Assembly (NCBI GenBank): GCA_050187875.1
Contig: JBFWXB010000008.1
Location: forward strand, 1-64,000
Length of the DNA: 64,000 nucleotides
From: JAFKKS01 sp050187875
GTDB lineage: Bacteria > Pseudomonadota > Alphaproteobacteria > Rhizobiales > Xanthobacteraceae
Reading direction: 5' to 3'
The notes beneath the pieces were generated by a model, which worked only from the letters and a program-made list of their open reading frames with translations, ran no database searches and was not told the origin of the DNA. Positions 53,712-61,278 of the stretch are shown piece after piece. Positions within the stretch are counted from its first letter, which is position 1. Every line of letters begins with the position of its first letter. The translations under genes were made by a program, and so were the position numbers.

Positions 53712-55319
53712 TTGCGCGTCCTTAAATCCAAGATCGAGTTTGCCGCCGACGATGTTCGCGCCAACGCCGAGGCCATGGGACGCCTCGCGGACGAATTGAA
53801 GGCGCGCCGCGCGCAGGCCGCGCTTGGCGGGTCGAAGAAATCGCGTGAGCGCCACGTCTCGCGCGGCAAGCTCCTGCCGCGCGACCGCGTGATGGCGCTG
53901 ATCGACCCCGGCTCGCCCTTCCTCGAGCTTTCCCCGCTCGCGGCCTACGGTCTGTACGAAGACGCGATCCACGCCGCCGGCATCATCACCGGCATCGGCC
54001 GCATCGAAGGCCGCGAATGCATGATCGTCGCCAACGACGCGACGATCAAAGGCGGCACCTACTATCCGGTGACGGTGAAGAAGCATGTGCGCGCGCAGGA
54101 GATTGCGCGCGAGAACCGCCTGCCCTGCCTCTACCTCGTCGATTCCGGCGGCGCGAACCTGCCGCAATGGCCGGACGTCTTTCCTGACCGCGACCATTTC
54201 GGCCGCATCTTCTATAATCAGGCGACACTCTCGGCGATGGCCATCCCGCAGGTCGCCGTGGTGATGGGTTCCTGCACCGCGGGCGGCGCCTATGTACCCG
54301 CGATGTCCGACGAGACGGTGATCGTGCGCAAGCAGGGCACGATCTTTCTCGGCGGGCCGCCCCTCGTAAAGGCCGCGACCGGCGAAGTCGTCTCGGCGGA
54401 AGATCTCGGCGGCGCCGACGTGCATGCGCGCAAATCCGGCGTCGCCGACCATTACGCGGCGGACGATCATCACGCGCTTGCCATCGCGCGGCGCATCGTC
54501 GCCAATTTCAACACGCGCAAAGACCCTGACATCGCGCTTGTCCCTCCGCGCGAGCCGGATCGTGATCCGCGCGAACTCGACAGCATCGTGCCGGTCGATC
54601 TCAAGAAGCAGTTCGACGTGCGCGAGGTGATCGCGCGCCTCGTCGACGGCTCGGAGTTCGACGAGTTCAAGGCGCTCTATGGCACGACGGTCGTCACCGG
54701 CTTCGCGCATCTGCACGGTATGCCGATCGGCATCATCGGCAACAACGGCATTCTCTATTCGGAGAGCGCGCTCAAGGCGACGCACTTCATCGAGCTATGC
54801 TGCCAGCGCGGCATTCCGCTTCTTTTCCTGCAGAACATCGTCGGCTTCATGGTCGGGCGCGACTACGAAGCGGGTGGCATCGCCAAGGACGGCGCCAAGA
54901 TGGTGACCGCCGTCTCCTGCGCGCAGGTGCCGAAGATCACCGTCGTGATCGGCGGCTCTTATGGCGCTGGCAACTACGGCATGTGCGGCCGCGCCTTCTC
55001 GCCACGCTTTCTTTTCACTTGGCCGAATGCTCGCGTCGCGCTGATGGGCTCGGAGCAGGCGGCGTCCGTGCTCGCGACCGTTCGCCGCGACAACATCGAA
55101 GCGGGCGGCGGCGCCTGGAGCGCCGAGGAGGAGGAGACGTTCAAGAAGCCGATCCGCGACCAGTTCGACGCGCAAAGCGATCCTTACTTCGCGACCGCGC
55201 GCCTCTGGGACGACGGCATCATCCTGCCGAGCGAGACGCGCCGCGTGCTCGCGCTTGCCTTCTCCGCCGCGCTCAATGCGCCGATCCCGCGAACACGCTT
55301 CGGCGTGTTCCGCATGTGA
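53712..55319 (+). CDS. mccB: Methylcrotonyl-CoA-type carboxylase, carboxyltransferase (beta) subunit
   Basis: A 535-residue carboxyltransferase with two crotonase-like halves: LVDSGGANLPQWPDVFPDRDHFGRIFYNQA and MGSCTAGGAYVPAMSDE in the first; ELCCQRGIPLLFLQNIVGFMVGRDYEAGGIAKDGAKM and GGSYGAGNYGMCGRAFSPRFLF in the second. These features favour MccB (leucine degradation) over PccB. The TTG at 53712, with GGAGAG before it, gives the usual family opening (LRVLKSKIEFAADD); a GTG at 53649 would add 21 odd residues. The alpha partner begins at 63183. Confidence 0.9.
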   Translation: MRVLKSKIEFAADDVRANAEAMGRLADELKARRAQAALGGSKKSRERHVSRGKLLPRDRVMALIDPGSPFLELSPLAAYGLYEDAIHAAGIITGIGRIEGRECMIVANDATIKGGTYYPVTVKKHVRAQEIARENRLPCLYLVDSGGANLPQWPDVFPDRDHFGRIFYNQATLSAMAIPQVAVVMGSCTAGGAYVPAMSDETVIVRKQGTIFLGGPPLVKAATGEVVSAEDLGGADVHARKSGVADHYAADDHHALAIARRIVANFNTRKDPDIALVPPREPDRDPRELDSIVPVDLKKQFDVREVIARLVDGSEFDEFKALYGTTVVTGFAHLHGMPIGIIGNNGILYSESALKATHFIELCCQRGIPLLFLQNIVGFMVGRDYEAGGIAKDGAKMVTAVSCAQVPKITVVIGGSYGAGNYGMCGRAFSPRFLFTWPNARVALMGSEQAASVLATVRRDNIEAGGGAWSAEEEETFKKPIRDQFDAQSDPYFATARLWDDGIILPSETRRVLALAFSAALNAPIPRTRFGVFRM

Positions 55320-56119
55320 TGAGTTCGCTACGCGACTTCGAGTATGCCGGCTGGCAAACGGCCGCCACCCACTATGACGCCTTCGCATCGCTGACGCGGC
55401 TGTTCGTCGAGCCACTGCTCGACGCCGCTGAGGTTCACGCCGGCACGCGCCTTCTCGATATCGCCTGCGGCAATGGCGTGGTGTCGGCGCGCGCGCTCGA
55501 GCGCGGCGCCATCACGCACGGGATTGACTTCGCGCCGAACATGGTCGTCGCAGCAACGCGACAATGTCCAGGCGCAAGAATTCTGCAGGCCGACGCCGAA
55601 GCGCTGCCATTCAACGATGCACAGTTCGAAGCCGCCGTCTCCAATTTCGGTATTCATCACGTCGAGCACCCTGCCCGCGCGCTCGCGGAAGCGCATCGCG
55701 TCCTCGCTCCCGGTAAGCATTTTGCCCTCACCTTCTGGGCGCGGCCGCAGGACAATCCGACTTGGCGCTTGATCGCCGAGGCCGTCGCCGCGAAAGGCCG
55801 CCGCGATGTGCCGATGCCTGCCGGGAATATCGCGACCACCTCAGCGGATGATTTCACGCGCTTGGCGCGCGACGCAGGCTTCGCTGCGCACGAGATCGAT
55901 GTGCGCGCGCTCGACGTGCGCTGGCGTCTTCCTGCCGGGGCCGACCTCGTCGATATTTTCATGACGAGCACGGTGCGCATGGCGACGCTGTTGCGCGCGC
56001 AGTCACCCGGCGCTTTGCTCGCGATCCGTCGCCATGTCGCGCAAAATCTCGAAGCTCATGCCCACGACGGCGAGATTTCGCTGCCGACGCGCGCCTTGCT
56101 GCTCAGTGCGCGACGCTGA
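55319..56119 (+). CDS. Class I SAM-dependent methyltransferase
   Basis: A 266-residue protein with motif I LLDIACGNGVVSARALE (about residues 43-59), then LQADAEALPFNDAQFEAAVSNFGIHH and the post-II HRVLAPGKHFALTFWARP, the UbiE/Methyltransf_11 pattern. The ATG shares a base with the mccB stop (TGATG), so translation is coupled to mccB, an unusual partner. Substrate unknown. The N-terminus (SSLRDFEYAGWQTAATHYDAF) resembles small-molecule methyltransferases. Confidence 0.88.
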   Translation: MSSLRDFEYAGWQTAATHYDAFASLTRLFVEPLLDAAEVHAGTRLLDIACGNGVVSARALERGAITHGIDFAPNMVVAATRQCPGARILQADAEALPFNDAQFEAAVSNFGIHHVEHPARALAEAHRVLAPGKHFALTFWARPQDNPTWRLIAEAVAAKGRRDVPMPAGNIATTSADDFTRLARDAGFAAHEIDVRALDVRWRLPAGADLVDIFMTSTVRMATLLRAQSPGALLAIRRHVAQNLEAHAHDGEISLPTRALLLSARR

Positions 56120-56288
56120 GAGTCGCATAACGCGCCCGTGATTGCGCCGTGCATGCGCGCACACAACGCCGTGAGACGAGAAATAATCGATGCCCGATCT
56201 CCGTATAGGCGCATGAGCACCCGCTCAGTGGGAGCACGAGGATCAAAGGCCTCGCGTCATCCTATCCTCGCTTCAACGGAGAGAGATC

Positions 56289-56525
56289 ATGTCGATCGTC
56301 AAAGGAACCTTGATTGCCCTCGCGCTTGCTTTTTCCGCAACGGCGCCCGCTTTCGCTGCCGACGGTGGTCGCGATGACGGCCAGGCCTGGCTGCTCAACC
56401 CTGGCCCGATCTATTCCGCGCCGACGGCGCGTATCGCTACGCCGCGCGCGCGGACGGCCGTCACCCATGCGCGACGCGCCACGACATTCCGCATGGCGCG
56501 TGATCTGAACATGTCCGGTTCGTGA
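56289..56525 (+). CDS. Small secreted Arg-rich protein
   Basis: A 78-residue protein. Signal peptide in residues 1-23 (IALALAFSATAPAFA, cleaved before ADGG), then a mature part of about 55 residues rich in Arg, Thr and Ala (TPRARTAVTHARRATTF) with one Trp and no Cys. GGAGAGAG precedes the ATG. It has its own terminator behind it. No family recognised. Confidence 0.65.
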   Translation: MSIVKGTLIALALAFSATAPAFAADGGRDDGQAWLLNPGPIYSAPTARIATPRARTAVTHARRATTFRMARDLNMSGS

Positions 56526-56542
56526 GCGTCGGACGAACATCC

Positions 56543-56588
56543 GGGCCGCCTCTCGCGAGGCGGCCCGCTGCCGCAGCGGTTATTTTTG
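56543..56588 (+). terminator. Terminator after the small secreted gene
   Basis: GGGCCGCCTC (56543-56552) pairs with GAGGCGGCCC (56557-56566) around TCGC, followed by CGCTG/CAGCG and GTTATTTTT. It extends just into the convergent EamA gene end and may serve both. Confidence 0.7.
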
Positions 56589-57455
56589 TCGCCACCACAC
56601 CAAGGCAACACCGCAGGTGCCAAGCGCCAGCCCGATCAGCGTCAGCACCGAAAGATGCTCGCCGAGAATGAGCCAGGCCATGACGGCGGCCGCGCCTGGC
56701 ACGATGAAGAATGCGGATGCCGCGCGTCCCGCTCCATAACGGATGAGCACGACGTTGTAGATCGCCATGCCGAGGATCGACATCACGATCGTATTCCAGG
56801 CCATCGCTTCGACGAGGCCGACGGTCCAGTGCGCATGCGGCGTTTCAAAAATCGCAAGCGCCGCCCAGGATAAGAGTCCGCCGCCGACGAGTTGAATGGC
56901 CGTCGCCTCGAAGGGCGGCACACCACGGCAAAACGCCTTGAGATAGAGCGTGCCACCGGAGAGCCCGACGAGGCTCAAGGCGAGAAGGACGATCGCGCCC
57001 TCGCTCGCCGTGTGCGGGACACCGATCAACACGCCGGCAAAGCCGAGCGCCGCACCGAGCCACTGCCACCAGCGGAACGTCTCGCGGAGCAGCACGACGC
57101 CGAGCGCAGCGGTGAGCACGGGATTGAAGGCATGCACCAGCGCCACCGGCGTCGCACCGACCGTGACGAGCGCCACATGGGTGCTGGTCAGCGCAAGGCC
57201 GTGCGCCAGCGCACCTCCAACGAGAAGGTGCGGCCACTTGGCCGCGATCGCGCGCCAGTCGGTCCGCCGCATGGCGAGCATCGCGAAGGCGGCAACGACG
57301 GCGAACACCATGCGGATCGCGACAAAGGCGAGCGGCGTAATGTCACGCAGGCCGACCTTCGCGGCGATGTATGAGGAGGCCCAGCAGAGCGCGAAGGCGG
57401 CGGGAAGAAAGGCCGGCAGCGCGAAGGTTCTGGTCCTGGGAACCGGGGAATGCAT
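56580..57455 (-). CDS. EamA family (DMT superfamily) transporter
   Basis: A 291-residue membrane protein with ten hydrophobic segments in two EamA repeats (ALCWASSYIAAKVGLRDITPLAFVAIRMVFA; the second repeat ends AAVMAWLILGEHLSVLTLIGLALGTCGV). Such proteins usually export amino acids or other metabolites; substrate not visible. A start at 57455. Confidence 0.9.
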   Translation of the reverse strand: MHSPVPRTRTFALPAFLPAAFALCWASSYIAAKVGLRDITPLAFVAIRMVFAVVAAFAMLAMRRTDWRAIAAKWPHLLVGGALAHGLALTSTHVALVTVGATPVALVHAFNPVLTAALGVVLLRETFRWWQWLGAALGFAGVLIGVPHTASEGAIVLLALSLVGLSGGTLYLKAFCRGVPPFEATAIQLVGGGLLSWAALAIFETPHAHWTVGLVEAMAWNTIVMSILGMAIYNVVLIRYGAGRAASAFFIVPGAAAVMAWLILGEHLSVLTLIGLALGTCGVALVWWRQK

Positions 57456-57539
57456 GCCACTCCATTATACGCGAGGCCAGGCAGCCGATAGCGCCAATGC
57501 TTCGCTCGCCGCCTTAGCATCTGTAAGTCCAGGCGGCGC

Positions 57540-57564
57540 GGAACCGCGGGCATTTTGGCGCGTT
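57540..57564 (+). promoter_or_regulatory. EcfG-type (general stress) promoter for the 57669 gene
   Basis: GGAAC (57540-57544), a 16-base spacer, then CGTT (57561-57564), a full match to the alphaproteobacterial EcfG consensus GGAAC-N16/17-CGTT. It leaves a leader of about 97 bases before the small Cys-repeat gene. Confidence 0.65.
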
Positions 57565-57668
57565 CGCGCGGGTACGATAGAACGGCGAAACGATCGCCCG
57601 GCGCGTTTGCCACAAACTTGGCATGTTGTTCGGGTTATCCCCGCGCGCATTTCATCGAGAGGACTTCA

Positions 57669-57893
57669 ATGCCCAAGGCTTTTTTGATCGCTGCATTGCT
57701 GATTTCGGGATCGTCCGTGGCCTTCGCCGCGAAGCCCACGCCCGAGCAAGAAAAGGCATGCAAAAGCGACGCGACGCGCCATTGCCGCAAGGAGATGAAG
57801 ATCGGCGATGACGCGGTGCTGCAATGCCTGAAGGACGCGCGCGAGAAGATCTCCGCGGGGTGCCGCAAGGTGCTCGAGGAAAGCGGCAACTGA
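57669..57893 (+). CDS. Small secreted Cys-repeat protein, copy 1
   Basis: A 74-residue protein. Signal peptide residues 1-20 (FLIAALLISGSSVAFA), mature part with four Cys arranged as CKSDATRHC...VLQCLKDAREKISAGC, a helical disulfide pattern like the cysteine-rich (GLG1-type) repeat. A paralogue follows at 58040. Lies behind an EcfG-like promoter. Probable periplasmic protein; function unknown. Confidence 0.75.
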   Translation: MPKAFLIAALLISGSSVAFAAKPTPEQEKACKSDATRHCRKEMKIGDDAVLQCLKDAREKISAGCRKVLEESGN

Positions 57894-58039
57894 GCGAGGA
57901 CTCTCGCGCACGGAGCCAACCGCGCAGTGGGGATAACAGAGCCCCTGCCCCTTTTTGGCCGGAAGGCCGCATTACAATTGCGCAAGACTATCGCGCCGAT
58001 TCGGCTGCCCAATCCCCTCCATCTTGAGGAAAACAAGAA

Positions 58040-58294
58040 ATGCTTCGTCTTTCACTCGTCATGGGACTGCTCGTCGGCGCTGCCGTTCCGGCGTTCGCGC
58101 AAGGACGCTACCCTCCGCCCGCGAACAACAGCGGTCGCGGTACAGCGGACGATGAAAAAGCGTGCCGCCATGACGCGGTGAAATATTGCAAACAGGTGTT
58201 GGGAGATGATTTCGCGGTGCTGAATTGCTTTCAGCAGAACCGCCGCCGAATCCGACCCGCTTGCGATGCCGTGTTGAGGAAGTACGGACAATGA
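58040..58294 (+). CDS. Small secreted Cys-repeat protein, copy 2
   Basis: An 84-residue paralogue of the preceding gene. Signal peptide residues 1-20 (LVMGLLVGAAVPAFA), a Pro/Asn/Gly linker, then CRHDAVKYC...VLNCFQQNRRRIRPAC, the same C-x7-C ... C-x12-C spacing as copy 1. It lies 146 bases after copy 1; no terminator or clear promoter is seen in between, so it may share that transcript. Confidence 0.75.
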   Translation: MLRLSLVMGLLVGAAVPAFAQGRYPPPANNSGRGTADDEKACRHDAVKYCKQVLGDDFAVLNCFQQNRRRIRPACDAVLRKYGQ

Positions 58295-58338
58295 AGCCTG
58301 CGGGGTTGCGGAGCGACGCTGACCCGCTCGGCATCCAA

Positions 58339-58363
58339 GGAACGTAGAGGATGTATTCTCGTT
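58339..58363 (+). promoter_or_regulatory. EcfG-type promoter for the Gln/Gly-rich gene
   Basis: GGAAC (58339-58343), 16 bases, CGTT (58360-58363): a full match to the EcfG consensus, 34 bases before the ATG at 58398. Confidence 0.7.
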
Positions 58364-58397
58364 GTCTCAGGCCGGGGGGACAGCGAGGTGCACCTCC

Positions 58398-58586
58398 ATG
58401 AAGCAGGATCCGAAGAGCCAGAAGGGTCAGCAGCAGCAGAGTGGACAGCAGGGCCAGCAAGGCGGACAGAAGCCCCAACAACCTGGCCAGCAACAGCAGC
58501 AAGGCGGCGGCCAGAGCCGGCCCGGTCAGGGCGGACAGCAGGGACAAGGCGGCCAGCACGGCGGCAGCCAAGGTGGACAGCGCTAA
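58398..58586 (+). CDS. Gln/Gly-rich low-complexity small protein
   Basis: A 62-residue protein made almost only of Gln, Gly, Ser, Lys and Pro (GQQGQQGGQKPQQPGQQ and similar), with no hydrophobic segment, Cys or Trp; it must be disordered and very soluble. It has its own EcfG-like promoter and a strong terminator at 58610, which supports a real gene in spite of the low complexity. This resembles desiccation- or stress-related hydrophilins (inference). Confidence 0.65.
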   Translation: MKQDPKSQKGQQQQSGQQGQQGGQKPQQPGQQQQQGGGQSRPGQGGQQGQGGQHGGSQGGQR

Positions 58587-58609
58587 TCCCTCGCGCCGAA
58601 CGAAAAGAG

Positions 58610-58638
58610 CCCCGGGCCTACGCCCGGGGTTTTTATTT
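58610..58638 (+). terminator. Rho-independent terminator after the Gln/Gly-rich gene
   Basis: CCCCGGGC (58610-58617), loop CTAC, GCCCGGGG (58622-58629), then TTTTTATTT. Its GC-rich stem and T-run are as good as any in the window. Confidence 0.9.
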
Positions 58639-58652
58639 GCGACGGAACGCGA

Positions 58653-58832
58653 TCAAGCCGCCGCGCGGCCAAGCTGCGCGTCGGCGACCGGCCATTCATG
58701 CCACTCGCCGCAATGCGGGCACTGCGCTCTCACCGGCTTCGAGCGAATAAGCAGCAAGGTATTCAATTCGCTCTCAATGCCCACATCGACCTCTTCGCCG
58801 GTTTTCGGGCACGCGAAATATAGGCGCTGCAT
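58653..58832 (-). CDS. 59-residue zinc-ribbon-like protein
   Basis: A short reverse-strand gene, translated by hand. It begins MQRLYFACPKTGEEVDVG, continues SELNTLLLIRSKPVRAQ and CPHCGEWHEWPVADAQLG, and ends GRAAA. It has Cys8 in CPKTG and the pair C-P-H-C at about residues 38-41 with a following His, a likely metal-binding ribbon. Similar short proteins starting RLYFxCPxTG occur in Bradyrhizobium-like genomes (recollection). It converges on the Gln/Gly-rich gene's terminator. Function unknown. Confidence 0.75.
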   Translation of the reverse strand: MQRLYFACPKTGEEVDVGIESELNTLLLIRSKPVRAQCPHCGEWHEWPVADAQLGRAAA

Positions 58833-58988
58833 GGGACGCCTCCGGATGATCTAAATTCGGTACAGACTTTGACTCTCAAAATGCGACACGTGCGCGAACG
58901 AACTTTGGCGGAAATGCGATAAAGCTCCGTGAGTGCGATGATGCGGTTTCGTCGCGAGATTTCGACAAATTTTCCCGCACAGCCGGAA

Positions 58989-59014
58989 GGAACTTCTCAA
59001 CCGACCGGCCGGTT
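58989..59014 (+). promoter_or_regulatory. EcfG-like promoter for the DUF2171 gene
   Basis: GGAAC (58989-58993), a 17-base spacer, then GGTT (59011-59014), one base off the EcfG consensus CGTT. It is 25 bases before the start, with AAAGGAG as ribosome-binding site. Confidence 0.55.
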
Positions 59015-59038
59015 GTCGCAGGGGAAAGGAGACCTCGC

Positions 59039-59275
59039 ATGAACGCCTTGAAGCAAATCCGCGAACACATGAAGGTCGTCGGCTCCGATGGCCAGCATGT
59101 TGGCACCGTCGATCACATGGACGGCGCCGACAAGATCAAGCTGACCAAGACCGATCCCGCCGCCAAAGGGCAGCATCACTTCATTCCCGCCGCATGGGTC
59201 GACCATGTCGACAGCGAAGTGCATCTCAAGAAGTCAGGCCATGAGGCCATGGAGCAATGGCAGTCTGCGGCGTAG
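59039..59275 (+). CDS. DUF2171 domain protein
   Basis: A 78-residue soluble protein matching DUF2171: IREHMKVVGSDGQHVGTVDHMDG, KIKLTKTDPAAKGQHHFIPAAWVDHVD. PRC-barrel-like small beta proteins of this type are widespread in alphaproteobacteria and often stress-induced. AAAGGAG before the ATG; an EcfG-like promoter before and a terminator after it. Confidence 0.92.
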   Translation: MNALKQIREHMKVVGSDGQHVGTVDHMDGADKIKLTKTDPAAKGQHHFIPAAWVDHVDSEVHLKKSGHEAMEQWQSAA

Positions 59276-59303
59276 CTCGCCTTGAAGCGTGCCTCAATGA
59301 AAG

Positions 59304-59330
59304 AGCCCGGCCTGAGCGCCGGGCTTTTTT
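59304..59330 (+). terminator. Rho-independent terminator after the DUF2171 gene
   Basis: AGCCCGGC (59304-59311), loop CTGAGC, GCCGGGCT (59318-59325), then six T. It also lies just before the convergent small gene at 59341. Confidence 0.9.
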
Positions 59331-59340
59331 CACGTCCGTC

Positions 59341-59535
59341 TCACTTCGCCGTCCATTGCGCCCACTGCTCACGCAGCTTCGTGTTCAGCCGCTCCCATTC
59401 CTGGGAAGCAACGTCCCAATTCACCATCGGGCGCATTCCCGGCGCGGTTTCCGTGATCGATGTTCCGGTGTCATGAACATAGGCGCCGGCGACGGTCAGC
59501 AAAGCGCCAACGATCACTCCGAGAATGAAGCGCAT
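59341..59535 (-). CDS. Small single-span envelope protein
   Basis: A 64-residue protein with an N-terminal membrane segment (RFILGVIVGALLTVAGAYVHD, residues 2-22) and a helical exposed part (NWDVASQEWERLNTKLREQWAQWTAK) with regularly spaced Trp. The anchor is likely uncleaved. Position next to the DUF2171 gene is convergent. No family name known. Confidence 0.6.
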   Translation of the reverse strand: MRFILGVIVGALLTVAGAYVHDTGTSITETAPGMRPMVNWDVASQEWERLNTKLREQWAQWTAK

Positions 59536-59615
59536 ATGCGGTCCTCCACACGGCGGCTTCGCCTAACCGGCATCATGCACCGGGGCGACGCTGACGGCCA
59601 GCCCGTGACGGAACG

Positions 59616-60353
59616 TCAGATGCGCAGGACCATTCCCTCCGCCGCGGTCTCGTAGGGAACATTGCCGCGATGGGCGAGCATGTCGTCGCTCATATGCGTG
59701 AGCACGAGACGCTTCGGCGCGATCCGTTCGATGTTGGCCGAGAGCGTGGTGTAATCCGTATGCGACTTCACCTTCTTGTCGAAGGTGTAGCATTCGCAGA
59801 TCAGGAGATCGGCATCGCGCCCGAGCGCGACCAGGCTCTCCGTCCATTCCGTATCGCCGCTGTAAGCGATGATCTTGCCCTCGCATTCGATCCGCAATCC
59901 GGTGCAAGGCCCGGCGGCTTCGACATGCACCATCGGAAATGGCGTGACCTTCAAGGCGTCGACCGGCGTCGTCTGTCCGATGGCGAGCTCCTGCAGGGTC
60001 AGCGAAAACCGCTTTGGCTGCTGCGGTGAACCGGGAAAGGCGACATCCATCGCACGCGCATAGCGGTCCGCGAGGCCTGGCGGCCCGGCGATGGTGAGCG
60101 GCCGTTCACGCCGCCCGTTCATTTGCGCTTCAAGCATCAGGAACGGGATGCCGCCGAAGTGGTCGCCATGGAAATGCGTGACAAGAATAGTGTCGATCGT
60201 ATTGGCTTGGATACCGAGCCGCTTGAGCGCGACGGCCGATGTCGCGCCGCAGTCGATGAGGAAGTTCGCCTGCTCGCCGACCACGTGAAAGCAGGTATTG
60301 GCGCGGCCGCCCGACCCGAAAGCGTCGCCACACCCTACAAACTGCAGATGCAT
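59616..60353 (-). CDS. MBL-fold metallo-hydrolase, RNase Z-like
   Basis: A 245-residue metallo-beta-lactamase-fold protein. The zinc motif is THFHGDHFGG, with further ligands in FPMVHVEA, YSGDTEW and LTHMSDDM. It has the RNase Z-like opening LQFVGCGDAFGSGGRANTCF, but no clear exosite for tRNA, so a small phosphodiester or cyclic nucleotide substrate is as likely. Confidence 0.9.
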   Translation of the reverse strand: MHLQFVGCGDAFGSGGRANTCFHVVGEQANFLIDCGATSAVALKRLGIQANTIDTILVTHFHGDHFGGIPFLMLEAQMNGRRERPLTIAGPPGLADRYARAMDVAFPGSPQQPKRFSLTLQELAIGQTTPVDALKVTPFPMVHVEAAGPCTGLRIECEGKIIAYSGDTEWTESLVALGRDADLLICECYTFDKKVKSHTDYTTLSANIERIAPKRLVLTHMSDDMLAHRGNVPYETAAEGMVLRI

Positions 60354-60514
60354 CGCGTCTCTACTCCTCTCACGCCACGCCGAACCACTGTCGAGCGCCC
60401 GATTTTGGCCAAGATTCGCATCGCCAGAACTTTGCTGCTATAGAGACGTGAATAACAATTCATGCAACGGCGGACCGCTGTCCAAAATGTTGCGTTCGTG
60501 GCGTCGAGGTTATT

Positions 60515-60718
60515 ATGGCATTGAAATCCCATAAGTATTCCGTGGGTGAGGCAGTCTACTACACGGCCGGCATGATCGGTCGGGCGGCAGTCAGCGGAAG
60601 TTACAAGATCGTGCGGCTTCTGCCGCCGGACGGCGAAGACTTTCAATACCGCATCAAAAGCATGGGCGAAGCTTACGAGCGCGTTGCACGCGAGAGTCAG
60701 CTCGAGCACGACCACTAA
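60515..60718 (+). CDS. Small conserved hypothetical protein
   Basis: A 67-residue soluble protein (YSVGEAVYYTAGMIGRAAVSGSY, then IVRLLPPDGEDFQYRIKSMGEAYERVARESQL) with a beta-barrel-like hydrophobic pattern, reminiscent of short SH3-like folds. Similar proteins occur in Bradyrhizobium relatives (recollection). No EcfG motif found upstream. Confidence 0.65.
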   Translation: MALKSHKYSVGEAVYYTAGMIGRAAVSGSYKIVRLLPPDGEDFQYRIKSMGEAYERVARESQLEHDH

Positions 60719-60850
60719 AAGCAATAATCGACCGTCACTCGACTCTGCCTGAATAGACGTTCAGCTTGCAAGATTCCGCTGTGAACTGGCGGAACGATAG
60801 CGCGCGTCGGTAATTGCCCACCTGGGGTGCAATCATGACGGAGAAATTCA

Positions 60851-61105
60851 ATGCGTCTATTTGGAGCAATTATCGTCGGCAGCATCTTGGCCCTTCCCGC
60901 ATTTCCGGCGATGGCTGGCCCGGCAACCGACGTCTCTTCCCAGGTGCGCATTGAAACCGGCCGGGGGGGCGTAGGCGTGGAGGTCGGCCGGCGCCATCAC
61001 CGGTGGGAAAGCCGTCGCGAGCGCCGCCGGCATTGCGAAACGGTGCGAGTGACCCGGCATACGCCGCGCGGGCGCGTGACGCGCGTGGAGCGCCGCTGCC
61101 GCTGA
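60851..61105 (+). CDS. Small secreted basic protein
   Basis: An 84-residue protein. Signal peptide residues 1-22 (IIVGSILALPAFPAMA), then an Arg/His-rich mature part (VGRRHHRWESRRERRRHCETVRVTRHT) with two Cys (in RRHCET and RRCR). GGAG and a good spacing support the ATG at 60851. Followed by its own terminator-like hairpin. Function unknown; the pattern suggests periplasmic or surface binding of acidic polymers. Confidence 0.65.
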   Translation: MRLFGAIIVGSILALPAFPAMAGPATDVSSQVRIETGRGGVGVEVGRRHHRWESRRERRRHCETVRVTRHTPRGRVTRVERRCR

Positions 61106-61126
61106 CGCCGGCTCGTATGGTATTTT

Positions 61127-61158
61127 CGAATGGCCCCGTTCGGGGCCATTCGTTTATG
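61127..61158 (+). terminator. Terminator-like hairpin after the basic secreted gene
   Basis: CGAATGGCCCC (61127-61137) and GGGGCCATTCG (61142-61152) form an 11-bp stem, followed by TTTAT. The A/T-rich bases on the left side also allow use from the other strand. Confidence 0.75.
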
Positions 61159-61278
61159 AGTGCAGGGCGGCCACAGACCTGATCCGAATGGCGGCCCGCT
61201 GCCGGCCTCTCATGGCCATGCGTTGCCCGATGGGGCATAATTTGCGCCAATCACGGGCCCCAACCCAAACGTTTTGCA

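Noticed and set aside
60791..60812. GGAAC before the secreted basic protein at 60851
   Set aside because: No CGTT or GTT at 16-17 bases; only AATT is found.
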